Program-made: the position numbers and the translations under genes | Notes under the pieces: model-generated | The model's database searches: none | Seen by the model: the letters and a program-made list of their open reading frames with translations, nothing else | What the model was told of the DNA's origin: nothing | Source: MWH-TA3 sp044353905 | GTDB lineage: Bacteria > Actinomycetota > Actinomycetes > Actinomycetales > Microbacteriaceae | Assembly (NCBI GenBank): GCA_044353905.1 | Contig: JBILBA010000039.1 | Span: 1-5,171, forward strand | Length of the DNA: 5,171 bases | Reading direction: 5' to 3' | In this document: positions 1-5,171 of the stretch, one piece after another | How positions within the stretch are numbered: the first letter of the stretch is position 1 | Layout of the letters: every line of letters begins with the position of its first letter

Positions 1-2005
1 GAAGATCGCCGAGAAACTCGTCCGCGATGTCGATTATGAATTCGACGAGAAGAAGCGCACCATCGGAGTCCTGGAAGACGGAATCACCAAGGTCGAGGAC
101 TATCTCGGAATCGATAACCTTTACGAATCGGCCAACACGCCACTCATTTCGTTTTTGAACAACTCGATCAAGGCAAAGGAACTGTTCCGCCGCGACAAGG
201 ACTACGTCGTGATGAACGGCGAGGTTGCTATCGTCGACGAACACACCGGCCGAATCTTGTCGGGTCGTCGATACAACGAAGGTGTTCACCAAGCCATCGA
301 GGCGAAAGAGGGCGTCGAGGTCAAGGCTGAAAACCAGACGCTGGCCACGGTGACGCTGCAGAACTATTTCCGTCTGTACGAGAAGCTCTCGGGAATGACG
401 GGTACCGCCGAAACCGAAGCCGCCGAATTTGGGTCGACCTACAAACTGGGTGTCGTGCCGATTCCGACGAACCGTCCGATGATCCGTCTCGACCAGTCCG
501 ACCTCATTTACGCCTCCGAGGCCGCCAAGTACCGTCAGGTTGTCGAGGACATCGCCACGCGTCACGAGAAGGGCCAGCCAGTCCTCGTGGGAACCGTGTC
601 GGTCGAGAAGAGCGAGATGCTGTCGAAGCTGCTCGCCAAGCGCGGAATCAAGCACGAGGTGCTCAACGCGAAGAATCACGCGCGCGAAGCGGCCATCGTC
701 GCCGAGGCCGGGCGCTTCGGCGCCGTGACCGTTGCCACCAACATGGCTGGTCGCGGTACCGACATCATGCTTGGTGGAAACGCCGAATTCATCGCGGTGA
801 CCAAACTCCACCAGGCGGGGCTCAACCCGAGCGAAAACCCAGAAGAATTCGAAGCGCGATGGGACGAGGTGTTCACCGCGGTGAAGGCCGACGTCTCGGT
901 TGAAGCCGAGAAGGTCGTCGCTGCTGGCGGACTCTACGTGCTCGGAACCGAGCGCCACGAATCTCGTCGTATCGACAACCAACTTCGCGGTCGTTCGGGC
1001 CGACAGGGGGACCCGGGCGAGAGCCGTTTCTATCTTTCGTTGCAGGACGACCTCATGCGTCTGTTCAACTCGGGTGCCGCTGCGGCCATCATGAGCCGAA
1101 CGGGCGACGATGACATGGCCATCGAGTCAAAACTCGTGTCCCGCGCGATTCAATCCGCGCAGTCCCAGGTCGAGGCCCGCAACGCCGAAATCCGAAAGAA
1201 CGTCCTCAAATACGACGACGTCCTGAACCGCCAGCGTGAGGCAATCTACGGCGACCGCCGCCAGATTCTCGAAGGCGCGTCCATTAAGGACAAAGTGACC
1301 TCGTTCATTGAGCGAAGCATCACCGAGGTTGTCGAACAGAACACGGGCGGTGCCCGCAACTCGGATGAATGGGACCTGGAACGCCTCTGGGTCGATGTTC
1401 GTCAGATCTTCCCCGTGACCATCTCGGTGCACGAGGTCTTGTCCGAATACGGCGCAAAGATTGTGTCCGCCGACGTCACGCGCGAACTGATTTCGGACGC
1501 GATGGTTCAGTACGGGATCCGCGAGGGCTCACTTGGTGAAAACGCCATCCGCGAACTCGAGCGCCGCGTCGTTCTGTCGGTCATTGACCGCCGTTGGCGA
1601 GACCACCTCTACGAGATGGATTACCTCAAGGACGGCATCGGTCTTCGGGCGATGGCACAGCGCGACCCGCTGATCGAATACCAGCGCGAGGGCTTCACGA
1701 TGTTCCAAGCGATGATGGGCATGATTCGCGAAGAGTCGGTCGGTTTCATCTTCAACCTCGACGTTCAGGTCGTTCCGGCCGGTGGCGTCACGCAGGTTCA
1801 GGCACCCGGTATCGCACCGGCACCAATTCCGACCGAAGGCCTGTCCTACTCGGCTCCGAACGAGGACGGCGAAAATGTCTTCCTTGATCAGTCGAGTGGC
1901 CAACCAGCCGCCCCGCAAGAGCGACTTCGCCCGCGCCGCGGAAACCCGCCGCCCCCAGCCAAGGGCGGTGGCGCGAAGGGTGCGTTCGGTCAGTCCCTCG
2001 ACTAA
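1..2005 (+). CDS. secA: Preprotein translocase ATPase SecA, 5'-truncated by window edge
   Basis: SecA is the cytoplasmic motor ATPase that drives unfolded preproteins through the SecYEG channel. The reading frame is already open at base 2 (KIAEKLVRDVDYEF...), so the gene starts upstream. About 667 residues are visible, and roughly the first 270, with the NBD1 Walker A, are missing by comparison with usual SecA lengths. Visible in order: the end of the preprotein-binding domain; VDEHTGR (near 233-253); GMTGTAETE (near 391-417); GRGTDI (749-766); the helicase motif VI-like QLRGRSGRQGDPG (980-1018); and the helical scaffold/wing block starting RWRDHLYEMDYLKDG at 1592. The last ~70 residues are a proline/glycine-rich tail ending FGQSLD. 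The cysteine-rich zinc-binding motif found at the C-terminus of many SecA proteins is absent. The TAA stop (2003-2005) abuts the stop codon of the convergent gene. An internal TTG at 155 is not the start, because family-conserved sequence continues upstream of it. Confidence 0.98.
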   Translation, partial: KIAEKLVRDVDYEFDEKKRTIGVLEDGITKVEDYLGIDNLYESANTPLISFLNNSIKAKELFRRDKDYVVMNGEVAIVDEHTGRILSGRRYNEGVHQAIEAKEGVEVKAENQTLATVTLQNYFRLYEKLSGMTGTAETEAAEFGSTYKLGVVPIPTNRPMIRLDQSDLIYASEAAKYRQVVEDIATRHEKGQPVLVGTVSVEKSEMLSKLLAKRGIKHEVLNAKNHAREAAIVAEAGRFGAVTVATNMAGRGTDIMLGGNAEFIAVTKLHQAGLNPSENPEEFEARWDEVFTAVKADVSVEAEKVVAAGGLYVLGTERHESRRIDNQLRGRSGRQGDPGESRFYLSLQDDLMRLFNSGAAAAIMSRTGDDDMAIESKLVSRAIQSAQSQVEARNAEIRKNVLKYDDVLNRQREAIYGDRRQILEGASIKDKVTSFIERSITEVVEQNTGGARNSDEWDLERLWVDVRQIFPVTISVHEVLSEYGAKIVSADVTRELISDAMVQYGIREGSLGENAIRELERRVVLSVIDRRWRDHLYEMDYLKDGIGLRAMAQRDPLIEYQREGFTMFQAMMGMIREESVGFIFNLDVQVVPAGGVTQVQAPGIAPAPIPTEGLSYSAPNEDGENVFLDQSSGQPAAPQERLRPRRGNPPPPAKGGGAKGAFGQSLD

Positions 2006-2440
2006 CTAGAGCAGCGCGAGCGCGCTCGCGCGCCAACGGTGGTCGAGCCCTTCGAGTCGAACGCACACGGCGCGCGTTCGTTGGCCGAAGCGAATCAGGC
2101 TGACGCCTTCGACGACACCGTCGCTAGGTTCGGTCACAACGGTGAGCCCGACGATGATGAGGGGAGACGCTTTTGATGTCTCACCCCGGGCGATGCGATT
2201 TCGACGAGCGGCGATTGATCGTTCGGCGACGACACGGTAGACGTCTTCGGTGACCCATCGACCAATTTGTTCGACGGGACGGACCCCGGCGATGATTTCG
2301 CAACCGATGAGAGCGAGACGTTCGATTGCCTCCCGAGGGTCGGGAAGTTCGGCTCTCGGTGTGGGTTGCGGGTCAAAGAACTCTGTTGCGCGTGATTTGT
2401 TGTGCCTGGGTGTTTCTGAGGAGGAGATTGTTGTAACCAT
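2006..2440 (-). CDS. Rv3235-family protein of unknown function
   Basis: This small actinobacterial protein resembles the Rv3235 family, commonly encoded near secA; no biochemical function is known to me. From the ATG at 2440 it is 144 residues. The first ~30 are polar and low in complexity. The conserved-looking part follows: a helix with REAIERLALIGCEIIAG, then RPVEQIGRWVTEDVYRVV, an Arg-rich helix, and a beta-rich C-terminal half (LTVVTEPSDGVVEGVSLI, RTRAVCVRLEG) ending HRWRASALALL, the usual end of the family. No signal peptide or membrane segment is seen. A TTG at 2500 would add 20 residues. I chose the ATG at 2440 because the added stretch does not look conserved, although the upstream Shine-Dalgarno match is weak for both. 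The gene converges on secA with no gap between the stop codons, and is divergent from the gene at 2590. Identification rests on remembered family pattern, not on a search. Confidence 0.8.
   Translation of the reverse strand: MVTTISSSETPRHNKSRATEFFDPQPTPRAELPDPREAIERLALIGCEIIAGVRPVEQIGRWVTEDVYRVVAERSIAARRNRIARGETSKASPLIIVGLTVVTEPSDGVVEGVSLIRFGQRTRAVCVRLEGLDHRWRASALALL
2014..2031. terminator. Perfect 18-bp GC palindrome at the secA / Rv3235-family junction
   Basis: GCGCGAGCG is followed directly by its reverse complement CGCTCGCGC. The element begins 9 bases after the secA stop codon and lies inside the last codons of the convergent gene (its Ser-Ala-Leu-Ala-Leu end). It could form a strong hairpin in transcripts from either strand and so act as a bidirectional 3' end or transcription barrier. 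No T-rich tract follows on either strand, so it is not a canonical intrinsic terminator. The palindrome itself is certain; its role is inferred. Confidence 0.45.
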
Positions 2441-2543
2441 TGCTGTACTCGATTCCGGAGCGTGGATTCGTGACAGAGGCAATGCCTCATAACGCCACAA
2501 CCTTGTCGCAATTCGCGGAAGCGTGAGCCAGGTCGTGAAAATC

Positions 2544-2563
2544 TGTGGATAAGTGGTTCGGAA
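2544..2563. promoter_or_regulatory. Copy A of a 20-nt shared element containing a perfect DnaA box
   Basis: The sequence TGTGGATAAGTGGTTCGGAA matches the element at 3393-3412 at 17 of 20 positions, giving the consensus TGTGGATAAsTrrTTCGGAA. Bases 2544-2552 are the exact reverse complement of the classical DnaA box TTATCCACA. The copy lies in the gap between the divergent genes at 2440 (-) and 2590 (+) and ends 26 bases before the ATG at 2590. It may bind DnaA or another regulator of both genes. A promoter -10 role for GGATAA is a weaker alternative, since no good -35 hexamer is seen at proper spacing. Confidence 0.6.
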
Positions 2564-2584
2564 TGATTGTCCTACCTATCATTC
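2561..2584. repeat. Inverted repeat in the leader of the 2590 gene
   Basis: GAATGAT (2561-2567) and ATCATTC (2578-2584) form a 7-bp inverted repeat around a 10-base spacer. It overlaps the last bases of the DnaA-box element and ends 5 bases before the ATG at 2590. It could be an operator half-site pair or an mRNA hairpin near the start codon. A repeat of this size can occur by chance, so its function is uncertain. Confidence 0.3.
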
Positions 2585-2589
2585 GGCAT

Positions 2590-3123
2590 ATGTCTGTAAA
2601 TGAAAACCTCTTGGGGCTGGGTTCTTTGTGGGACGCCGAGCAACTCAACATTGAACGGGACGTAGCGAGGGAACGGGAACGCGAGCGAAAATCGGAACTG
2701 TACTTCTCGGATGCAGTGTTGGCACTCGCCGGACCCGACGGGGTAACGGTCCAGGTGACGGCGTTTGACCGCATCATTCATGTTCGTCGAATTGGGATGA
2801 TGTGGATTGATGGCGTGGTGTGCGGCTCGGCTGATCGGGCGATTGTTCCGTTCGACGCAATTGGCGCCGCGTATTCCCCCTCCACGTGCGCCTGCACAGT
2901 TTCTCGTCCGACCCATTACGAGATGGTTCCGCTGGGTGCTGTGTTGCGCGAAATCGAACGCCACTCGTCATCGGTCACCATCATCGGCGAGCGGTTCGGT
3001 GTTCGAGGGCGAATCACCGGGGTTTGGCGCGATGCCGTTACGGTGCGCTCGTCACACCGCGACACGGTGTTGCGTCGGTCAGCCGTCAGGGTGGTTCTCG
3101 TCGACGACACTGGCAGGTCGTAA
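2590..3123 (+). CDS. Conserved-looking actinobacterial hypothetical protein with an internal duplication
   Basis: I cannot assign a function. The 177-residue product is soluble, with no signal peptide or membrane segment. Residues ~12-36 form a charged helix with an alternating Arg-Glu run (ARERERERK). Two copies of a beta-rich unit follow, centred on residues 67-91 and 141-165. Eight identical residues are paired at a constant offset of 74: R67/R141, I68/I142, W72/W146, D74/D148, V76/V150, S80/S154, R83/R157 and V86/V160. The layout (charged N-terminal helix, then small beta units) resembles an uncharacterised actinobacterial family that I recall near secA. The ATG at 2590 was chosen because it directly precedes the family-like LLGLGSLWDAEQLN. 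Longer starts at 2545 (GTG, inside the DnaA-box element) and 2563 (ATG) are possible. No clear Shine-Dalgarno precedes 2590, so leaderless or weak initiation is possible. The 3' end overlaps the convergent HTH gene by 45 bp. Confidence 0.75.
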   Translation: MSVNENLLGLGSLWDAEQLNIERDVARERERERKSELYFSDAVLALAGPDGVTVQVTAFDRIIHVRRIGMMWIDGVVCGSADRAIVPFDAIGAAYSPSTCACTVSRPTHYEMVPLGAVLREIERHSSSVTIIGERFGVRGRITGVWRDAVTVRSSHRDTVLRRSAVRVVLVDDTGRS

Positions 3124-3342
3124 CCCGAGAATAGATGGCACAAAATCGGGTTCTTGACCCAACATCAGTGCGTCCCGCTGCCGCGAGGCGACAAACTCGG
3201 CCAGTGCGGCGTGAGCGATTCGAATCTTGCGACCTGGCTCCACGCGCAGTTCATCACGGGCAATAAACCCCGCAACGTGTTCCCTGGATGTCCCCAACAC
3301 CTCGGCTACATCAGCAACGGTTAGCATCCACTCTTCGGTCAT
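3079..3342 (-). CDS. Small excisionase/BldC-type helix-turn-helix DNA-binding protein
   Basis: The 87-residue product contains a MerR/excisionase-like helix-turn-helix: LTVADVAEVLGTSREHVAGF (about residues 7-26) carries the helix-turn-recognition-helix pattern. A short wing (RVEPGRKIRI) and a final helix (AALAEFVASRQRDA) follow. Proteins of this type (BldC, AlpA, excisionases) bind DNA and usually act as small transcription regulators. No integrase or phage gene is nearby, so a chromosomal regulator is more likely than a phage excisionase. The start is ATG 3342. An in-frame ATG at 3327 (protein MLTVAD...) is an alternative, with GAAGAG just upstream that could serve as a weak ribosome binding site. 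The gene is divergent from the SAF gene across the gap holding DnaA-box element B, so it may regulate itself and the SAF/CpaE-like genes. The last 45 bp overlap the 3' end of the convergent gene. Confidence 0.85.
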   Translation of the reverse strand: MTEEWMLTVADVAEVLGTSREHVAGFIARDELRVEPGRKIRIAHAALAEFVASRQRDALMLGQEPDFVPSILGLRPASVVDENHPDG

Positions 3343-3392
3343 ACAGCGAGATTGCCACGTATTCGCGGTCCCCGAGGATTGAAGTGCGTTCG

Positions 3393-3412
3393 TGTGGATA
3401 ACTAATTCGGAA
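3393..3412. promoter_or_regulatory. Copy B of the 20-nt shared element containing a perfect DnaA box
   Basis: The sequence TGTGGATAACTAATTCGGAA differs from copy A (2544-2563) at only three positions. Bases 3393-3401 are the reverse complement of TTATCCACA. It lies between the divergent HTH gene (start 3342, -) and the SAF gene (start 3455, +), ending 42 bases before the SAF start codon. A TTGAAG hexamer at 3379-3384 lies upstream, but no well-spaced -10 match supports a standard promoter with it. Placement and sequence point to a regulatory site; the binding protein is inferred only. Confidence 0.6.
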
Positions 3413-3421
3413 CACCGAATT
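3404..3421. repeat. Inverted repeat AATTCGG-AACA-CCGAATT in the SAF gene leader
   Basis: AATTCGG (3404-3410) and CCGAATT (3415-3421) are perfect reverse complements around a 4-base spacer. They could fold as a 7-bp hairpin in mRNA or form a two-fold operator. The left arm lies inside DnaA-box element B, so a protein bound at one site would interfere with or contact the other. It lies 33 bases before the SAF start codon and does not mask the ribosome binding site. Confidence 0.4.
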
Positions 3422-3442
3422 GAGCCCCACGATAGGTTGCGG

Positions 3443-3450
3443 AAAGGAAG
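3443..3450 (+). promoter_or_regulatory. Strong ribosome binding site fixing the SAF start
   Basis: AAAGGAAG lies directly upstream of the ATG at 3455, with AGGA six bases from the start codon. This decides the start against the longer GTG at 3392, which lies within the upstream regulatory region. Confidence 0.8.
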
Positions 3451-3454
3451 TGAA

Positions 3455-4042
3455 ATGACCACAATTCTCTCGTTCCTGCGTCGACGGTTGGCCGCTTCGC
3501 GGACAATCGTTGGTATCGCTCTGATTGTCGCGAGTGTGGTTGGAGTCGTCGGTGTCGTTCGGTTTTCGACACCCGGTGACCGGGTGATCATGGCGAACAG
3601 TTTTTTGCCTGCGGGCACCGTTATCACCGAGGATGTCATCGAAGAGGGCCGGGTTTCGTCACGTGCCGCGAACGTGAACCAGCCACCGACAGATGTGATT
3701 GGCCGGGTAGTTGGTTCGGACATCGGTGGGGGCGAGATCATCACCGCTCGTTTGTTGGAACCAACGCCGTCTTCACGCGTGATCATCTCGGTGCCTCTCG
3801 GAGTGGCTCCACCTTCGGCGTTCGCGAATGGCACTCTGGTTGATCTTTGGTCCGTCAACGAGGACGGTGATGTGCCTCCAATCACCGTGGCTCGGAATGC
3901 TGTCATTGTGTCCGTCACCGACAGTGGTTTCGGTGGGGACTCAGTCCTGACGGTTCTCGTTGACCCTGCTCAGGTTGACAGGGTGCTGGGAGTCCTCGGT
4001 TCATCGCACGTCATCGTGGCAACCTCAGGGGAATCTCGGTGA
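3455..4042 (+). CDS. Membrane-anchored SAF-domain protein, CpaB/RcpC-like
   Basis: The 195-residue protein has a basic N-terminus (SFLRRRLAASR), one membrane segment at about residues 18-36 (IVGIALIVASVVGVVGVV), and an exported domain. Residues ~43-101 match the SAF fold of CpaB/RcpC proteins: RVIMANSFLPAGTVITEDVI, then DVIGRVVGSDIGGGEIITARLL. The remainder (RVIISVPLG...GTLVDLWSVNED...VLTVLVDPAQVDRVLG) resembles the RcpC-like periplasmic part. In Flp/Tad pilus systems CpaB/RcpC is an envelope component of the assembly machine. In actinobacteria, SAF proteins of this size also occur beside CpaE-like genes without a proven pilus. The start is ATG 3455, with a good ribosome binding site. The stop overlaps the next gene's GTG by 4 bp (GTGA), so translational coupling is likely. 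The gene is shorter than classical CpaB. The domain call is firm; the pilus role is inferred. Confidence 0.88.
   Translation: MTTILSFLRRRLAASRTIVGIALIVASVVGVVGVVRFSTPGDRVIMANSFLPAGTVITEDVIEEGRVSSRAANVNQPPTDVIGRVVGSDIGGGEIITARLLEPTPSSRVIISVPLGVAPPSAFANGTLVDLWSVNEDGDVPPITVARNAVIVSVTDSGFGGDSVLTVLVDPAQVDRVLGVLGSSHVIVATSGESR
4027..4032 (+). promoter_or_regulatory. Ribosome binding site for the CpaE-like gene
   Basis: AGGGGA inside the last codons of the SAF gene lies six bases before the GTG at 4039. It supports the GTG as the true start and translation of both genes from one mRNA. Confidence 0.65.
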
Positions 4043-5171
4043 CAACAGTCGGAGTGCTCGGGCCGCCGACGAGGTTGGCTGATCTCAGTGCTCTAAGCCA
4101 ATGGGCAGATATTGTCTGGGGCGTTGATTCGGTTCGAGACGTGGTCCGCCACGTTTCCCAATCGCCCGTTGACGTCCTCGTCACCGAAGCGAGTGTGGCC
4201 TATCTGACCGACGAATTGATGCGCCTGACACCGCACTCCATTGGTCAGATTTGCGCTGTCGCGGAGGCGAATGGGGTTTTCGAGTGGGCGACTGGTCTGA
4301 ATGGGATTGTTGCGGTCCGGAGTTTCGCGGACTCTCAAACCGTCGTGAGAGCCGACCCGGAATCGGATGGCGGGCTGGCGGCAACATCAGGGCCGGATCC
4401 TGCCCTTGAAACTTCGCCACGCGACCCCGTCGTAATCGCAGTCTGGGGGCCGATCGGCGCGCCCGGCATCACAACGACGGCGATTTCCCTCTCTACGGTG
4501 TGTGCTCAAGCCGGGCTATCGACACTTCTCTGTGATGTTGACTCTCGCGGCTCATCCGTCGCTATCGCTCTGGGCGTTCTCGACGAAACACCCGGTTTTG
4601 CTGCCGCATGTCGATTGGCTGGTCGAAACGAATTGACCCATTCGGAAATTCGGCGAATTGTGAACACCGTTGAACGTGACGGGGTGAGTTTCTCGGTTTT
4701 GACGGGCGTGCCTCGCGCTTCCCGTTGGGCCGAAGTTGGGCCGGAAAAAGTTCGGCAGGTGGTGGACCTGGTCCGAGGAATGTATGACGTTGTGATCGTC
4801 GACGTTGGTTTTGGTATCGAAGAGAATGAGTGGATCGACGAAGCGCCCCAGCGCGACGGCGCAGCCCGCGAAATTCTGCGAAGGGCAGATTCGGTTATCG
4901 CGGTCGGTTCGCCCGATGCAGTCGGTGTGTCCAGAATCATTCGCGGTCTCGACGAGATTCGCGAACTGTGTGAGTCGCCGGTCCTTATCCTGAACCGCGC
5001 GGCACCGGGTTCCGGCGCCGATGCTGCAGACGCGATTCTTCGTTTCAGTGACCACATCGTGCGAACAATCATTCCGACAGATGGGCGACGGGGTATCGAA
5101 GAAGCAATGCTTCGAGCTCAAAACCAGCAAGCGTTGTGGCGACGAGTTGCGGAGCATGCCGGCGTCACATT
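4039..5171 (+). CDS. CpaE/MinD-like P-loop protein with a degenerate Walker A, 3' end outside window
   Basis: The frame opens at GTG 4039 and runs through the window end; 377 codons are visible. Residues 1 to ~95 (VGVLGPPTRLADLSAL..., PVDVLVTEASVAYL) look like a pseudo-receiver domain, as in CpaE. A linker rich in Ala, Asp, Ser and Pro (~100-130) follows. The MinD/ParA-like domain then begins with VWGPIGAPGITTTAISLS (P-loop 137-146). A DVD motif follows (D166/D168), then a Walker B strand YDVVIVDVG (249-257, D255) and late SIMIBI-type strands (SVIAVGSPD, SPVLILNRA). At the positions where deviant Walker A motifs carry lysines (KGGxGKTT), this protein has I139 and I144, so both lysines are missing. 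In Tad systems CpaE helps localise the pilus machine. With the coupled SAF gene, a role in envelope assembly is likely. Conventional ATP hydrolysis is doubtful. A ParA-type partition role is less likely because no ParB is seen. Confidence 0.85.
   Translation, partial: MTTVGVLGPPTRLADLSALSQWADIVWGVDSVRDVVRHVSQSPVDVLVTEASVAYLTDELMRLTPHSIGQICAVAEANGVFEWATGLNGIVAVRSFADSQTVVRADPESDGGLAATSGPDPALETSPRDPVVIAVWGPIGAPGITTTAISLSTVCAQAGLSTLLCDVDSRGSSVAIALGVLDETPGFAAACRLAGRNELTHSEIRRIVNTVERDGVSFSVLTGVPRASRWAEVGPEKVRQVVDLVRGMYDVVIVDVGFGIEENEWIDEAPQRDGAAREILRRADSVIAVGSPDAVGVSRIIRGLDEIRELCESPVLILNRAAPGSGADAADAILRFSDHIVRTIIPTDGRRGIEEAMLRAQNQQALWRRVAEHAGVT

Noticed and set aside
2134..2511. 125-codon minus-strand frame overlapping the Rv3235-family gene
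   Set aside because: It is a different frame over the same DNA with a composition unlike a real protein. The 2006-2440 frame carries the family-like pattern and its expected C-terminal end.
2545..2589. GTG start at 2545 extending the hypothetical protein by 15 residues
   Set aside because: The GTG lies inside the 20-nt DnaA-box element, and the added residues do not resemble the rest of the protein. ATG 2590 fits better, though its ribosome binding site is weak.
3098..3107. 10-bp palindrome TCGTCGACGA in the convergent overlap as a terminator
   Set aside because: It is short, has no loop and no T tract, and easily arises from GTC/GAC codons in this base composition.
3079..3342. Phage excisionase as part of a mobile element
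   Set aside because: No integrase, attachment-site repeat or other phage gene is visible. The fold is shared with chromosomal regulators such as BldC.
2544..3401. Replication origin suggested by two DnaA boxes
   Set aside because: Only two boxes about 850 bp apart were found, separated by genes, with no AT-rich unwinding region and no dnaA/dnaN nearby. A regulatory role fits better.
3392..3454. GTG start at 3392 extending the SAF protein by 21 residues
   Set aside because: It lies within DnaA-box element B, and the ATG at 3455 has a strong, well-spaced ribosome binding site followed by a typical basic region and membrane segment.
3079..3918. 279-codon minus-strand open frame running from 3918 through the HTH gene
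   Set aside because: Only the last 87 codons (from 3342) look like a protein family. The upstream part is antisense to the well-supported SAF gene and is low-complexity Arg/Thr-rich.
4506..5157. Two long minus-strand open frames (188 and 201 codons) opposite the CpaE-like gene
   Set aside because: Both are shadows. The plus frame has clear MinD-like strands and motifs, whereas the minus translations are Arg/Ser-rich and show no recognisable motif.

Overview
The window looks like a chromosomal segment of an actinobacterium, probably a Microbacteriaceae-like member of the Micrococcales. The grounds are the SecA1-type sequence with a proline/glycine-rich tail, an Rv3235-family gene beside secA, GTG start use, and a fairly high G+C content (high 50s by eye, not computed). 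The genus cannot be set from this piece. No mobile element, tRNA, rRNA or CRISPR array was seen.

Layout. Positions 1-2005 (+) hold the 3' two thirds of secA, the motor ATPase of the general secretion pathway. Its stop codon directly abuts the stop codon of a convergent Rv3235-family gene (2006-2440, -). A perfect 18-bp GC palindrome lies at this junction. A short divergent gap follows. Next comes a small actinobacterial protein of unknown function with an internal duplication (2590-3123, +). Its 3' end overlaps by 45 bp a convergent small excisionase/BldC-type helix-turn-helix gene (3079-3342, -). A second divergent gap leads to two genes with a 4-bp overlap: a membrane-anchored SAF-domain protein like CpaB/RcpC (3455-4042, +) and a CpaE/MinD-like P-loop protein (4039 to beyond the window end, +).

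The last two genes resemble the start of a Flp/Tad-type pilus or related envelope-assembly operon. The CpaE-like protein has lost the lysines of its P-loop, so it may not hydrolyse ATP in the usual way.

The most striking non-coding signal is a 20-nt element present once in each divergent gap (2544-2563 and 3393-3412), identical at 17 of 20 positions. Each copy contains a perfect DnaA-box sequence (TTATCCACA on the minus strand) followed by a shared TTCGGAA block. Each is followed by a small inverted repeat and then a + strand gene start. This suggests that the two divergent promoter regions share a regulator. DnaA and the HTH protein encoded beside one copy are the obvious candidates.
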